In this document: piece after piece, positions 7,396 to 10,000 of the stretch
How positions within the stretch are numbered: the stretch's first letter is position 1
How the letters are laid out: each line of letters opens with the position of its first letter
Source: Penaeus vannamei
Taxonomy: Eukaryota > Arthropoda > Malacostraca > Decapoda > Penaeidae
Reading direction: 5' to 3'
Assembly (NCBI RefSeq): GCF_042767895.1
Contig: NC_091558.1
Span: forward strand, 36,195,671 to 36,205,670
Length of the DNA: 10,000 bases
The notes under the pieces: generated by a model
The model's input: only the letters and a program-made list of their open reading frames with translations
Told to the model about the DNA's origin: nothing
Database searches by the model: none
Translations under genes and position numbers: made by a program

Positions 7396-8460
7396 TCTAC
7401 CAACAACAAAAGAAATCACAGCTACATTGTAAGTATAGTACACTGCTGGAAAATGACAATTGGCCTTTATAGTATTTTTACATAGGACGAATTTTTTACA
7501 AACGTAATCCAAAGCAAAATGTCAGCTGATTCTGACATAAACCAAGAAATGATTGTCTGATTGCGGCCCAAAACAGATTGCCCTCTAATGGCTCGATTTT
7601 AAATGTCGGTTTGATTTCGGTTTCCGATGTCGGAATGAAATCAGAATGGTTGTTGGCCCTACATCAGCCGCTGTGCAGATGTATGTCAACATTCCATCTG
7701 TGTCATTGCTGGGCTAGGACATGGTTAATTGGAAAATCGGATCGGTACTTTATGCAGGGGCCGATTGCTTTTCCGTAGCAGCATTTCTGCCGTTCTCTAA
7801 ACATTAGATGATACAGAAAACGGATATAAATAATAACATTGGAGCATACACTTTATTGCATTGCATAAAACAATATACAATCAATAAATTACCGAGCCTG
7901 TAATGTAACATTCAACAACATTAAATGCACCCGCACCTCGTCATAGAATTAGATGTAAAACTCAAGAAAATGCGACATTGAACCTGTAAAGTTGATTTAT
8001 CTAAAACGTGTACGACTATTCTTAGTGAGTGTGTTGATGGGCTGAAGGTTTAAAAGCACTCTGTGACGATGCTCAGCTCGAAGACCAACTAAAGTGACAT
8101 GGGATGAAATTTCCGCCTCGATGACGTTCGGTCTGCCACGTCATATCAGTTCATACCAGGATTGTTTCAACAAGTTTCATGTTTACTTTGTTTGAACATG
8201 GGGAAAATATCTCATTATTGTTTTAAACACGTTTCTTTTGCATCAAAACACGTGTAGTCATATAAAATAAAAATACGGCCTTCGAAATAAAAGGAAAAAT
8301 ACATCCGGTGTAACGTAAACATCTTTCGGTCGTCTTTTGTTTCCGTTTACCAGACAAATTTGTCATTGGTCTGATTTCAGTAGTAATCCAGCCCTGACTC
8401 TATGTCCATACATTCTGGTGAAAAGTCATGGCTCCCAAACAAAAATAATCCACTGTAAGT
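7396..8460. other. Intergenic sequence, no gene recognised
   Basis: No coding region is supported. The 66-codon plus frame at 7578-7778 overlaps a region rich in short inverted words and shows no domain. The remainder is AT-rich unique-looking sequence. Confidence 0.55.
7613..7642. repeat. Imperfect palindrome GATTTC...TCCGA-TG-TCGGA...GAAATC
   Basis: The arms GATTTC (7613-7618) and GAAATC (7637-7642), and the inner TCCGA (7623-7627) and TCGGA (7630-7634), are inverted copies around a TG centre; unpaired GGTT and AT lie between. A smaller perfect inverted repeat, TGTCAG/CTGACA, lies at 7520-7537. Confidence 0.7.
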
Positions 8461-9449
8461 CAGTTGAGGTGCACCACAGCTACTCGTAGTTGCCTTGGGT
8501 CATTGTTTACACAAATTACCCTACCACGTTCAAGTTCCGTAGGGAGGGTTAGTGCAAACTGCTATTTGCCCTCTGCGGCCACTTCACGATCTGCCCTATC
8601 TGCTCGACGGCATCAGGGCAAGGGCCAAGACTTTAATTTGAGCTATTCATATGTGTTCAGGGCCGCCATTTCGAATTTCCTTGGTGGTTGGGGGTATTAG
8701 TTTAGCAAATACTTAACGATCCCTTTTCAAAATTGTTCTGAGGCCACATAGGGTGGATATTAGGATCTCACATTATGTAATATGACAAAAAGGATTCAGT
8801 AGAAATTGTCGCCAACTTAAACCAACACAAATCAACACAATAAGTTTCCAATAATGCCTCTATTGCTGTGGCATGAAATCTTGTTTTACTCATATATGTG
8901 TTGAAAACCTCAATATTTTACAGAACGTAATTTCTATAAGCTTTAATGATAAAATGTTTTTTTTGAAAATCTAGATATTTACAATAAAACCCGACATACC
9001 CCTCCTGTATTATCACCAATCGTCTGTCTCGCGAGAAAATTGTGCAGCATAGGAAACTAATGCAAAGTAGGCCTATGAAATCAAAGGGCTTGGAGGCACA
9101 GCCGAACCTAGACAAAGTAGAAGTCATCTCAAATCTTGCATCTCTCAGGTGCTTCATACAAACGCCAGAAATAATGGTCTTCGTTTTGCATTGTTTTTCG
9201 GATCAGTCAGTCATTCTGAGCATTATACTTCAATGATGGTGTTGAAGGAACCATCAAACTATGATGTCCCCTGGCTCGTTCTACCAGAGGTTGGCAACGT
9301 AAAATTCGGAAGGCAGGTTTTCCAAACTTGGGAAAACAGTGCATGAGTGTGAATTATTACACAATTACGAAATATTGATTTTACGTTCTCCATAATCCAT
9401 ATGGGAGTTAAATAGACCTAAGCACAAGAACATGAAAAGCAGTACAGTA
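8461..9449. other. Intergenic sequence with small unrecognised open frames
   Basis: The subregion about 8464-8700 is GC-richer and open for 78 codons on the plus strand, Ser/Arg-rich, without a recognisable domain. A 79-codon minus frame at 8918-9157 and short plus frames at 9042-9346 are likewise unrecognised. None has splice context or codon bias like the cuticle exons. The GC-richer patch may be a fragment of an interspersed repeat. Confidence 0.5.
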
Positions 9450-9526
9450 ATGATGATGATGATGGTGTGGTGATGGTGATGATGATATGATGATAATGAT
9501 GGCGATAGTGATGGTGATGGTGATGG

Positions 9527-9563
<37 letters not shown>

Positions 9564-9574
9564 AATGATAATGG
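9450..9574. repeat. GAT-type trinucleotide array with GGT and GAC-like variants
   Basis: A run of TGATGATGAT units begins here, with GGTGAT variants in the middle and a purer (GAT) stretch at about 9526-9562, ending in GATAATGATAATG. The pattern of a degenerate first part and a purer second part suggests more recent expansion on the right side. Confidence 0.9.
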
Positions 9575-9844
9575 TAACTAAAAATAAGTAAACGTCACAT
9601 ATTTCTCTCAACTAACAATTCATTTTATGATCACAGTTTATTGTAAGCTATGAAATGAAAAACGACGATAACAAAAAGTATCAGTAACAACGATAACAAC
9701 AGCACATGACTGGTTGTCCTGAACGATTTACTTAGATGATGTTGAGCAGCAGAATCCTGTTAAAAGGCAGAAAGACGAAAATAAATCATTCACCACTGGA
9801 AGCCAGTTCATTTTCCAAACGCAGAATTCGCAAATATATGTAGG

Positions 9845-9846
<2 letters not shown>
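9575..9846. other. AT-rich spacer, nothing recognised
   Basis: Contains loose AAC/GATAAC-like repetition (about 9660-9710) but no gene or element. Confidence 0.6.

Positions 9847-9916
<70 letters not shown>
9847..9916. repeat. (TA)35 microsatellite
   Basis: Seventy nucleotides of uninterrupted TA. The overlapping minus-strand frame is YIYIY repeat and not a gene. The last 84 bp of the window after it are AT-rich and featureless. Confidence 0.95.
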
Positions 9917-9920
<4 letters not shown>

Positions 9921-10000
9921 AAGAAATCTTTAGCTGCAGTTTCATTAAACTTGTTTTTATTCTTCATTATTTTAGGTTCCACTGAGGAAATATCTATCTA

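Noticed and set aside
9064..9078. Palindromic TAGGCCTA word
   Set aside because: Too short to mean anything alone; no flanking repeat structure.
9408..9611. Poly-Ile/His minus-strand frame
   Set aside because: Translation of the GAT trinucleotide array.

Overview
The window looks like genomic DNA from a decapod crustacean, most likely a penaeid shrimp or close relative. This is inferred from a split arthropod cuticle-protein gene with a chitin-binding Rebers-Riddiford (RR) domain of the pro-resilin-like type, very heavy dinucleotide microsatellite load (TA, CA/TG, CG), an AT-rich background and a decayed LINE of a type common in marine invertebrates. No prokaryotic features (operons, CRISPR, Shine-Dalgarno sites) are present. 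The species cannot be fixed from the sequence alone.

Layout: (1) About 1-1205, minus strand: a decayed non-LTR retrotransposon. Fragments of the endonuclease domain and of the endonuclease-to-RT linker appear in the correct order through many stops and frameshifts, with the 3' part running off the left edge. (2) 1263-1699: compound microsatellites, including a 98-nt perfect (CA)(TA)(TG) palindrome. (3) 1799-5918, plus strand: the one gene I can support, a two-exon cuticle protein. Exon A (1799-2287) encodes a signal peptide and a Pro/Tyr/Gln/Ser-rich disordered region. Exon B (5670-5918) encodes the RR chitin-binding domain and the C-terminus. A 3,382-bp phase-0 intron with GT/AG ends separates them; joining gives 245 codons plus stop. 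(4) Inside that intron: imperfect TA tracts, a 31-nt near-identical direct repeat, a 600-bp microsatellite block ending in (CA)n(CG)7, and a GC-rich island preceded by a TATA-like box with an arthropod-type initiator at textbook spacing. (5) 5919 to about 6620: likely 3' UTR with a 150-bp TG repeat and an ATTAAA signal. (6) About 6625-10000: AT-rich sequence without a recognisable gene, holding a small palindrome, a GAT-type triplet array and a 70-bp (TA)35 tract.

Biologically the window is one structural gene, whose secreted product would be laid into the chitin matrix of the exoskeleton, surrounded by repeats. I see no evidence of a novel multi-gene system. The points most worth checking are the spliced gene model, the possible internal promoter, the direct repeat and the palindromic microsatellites.
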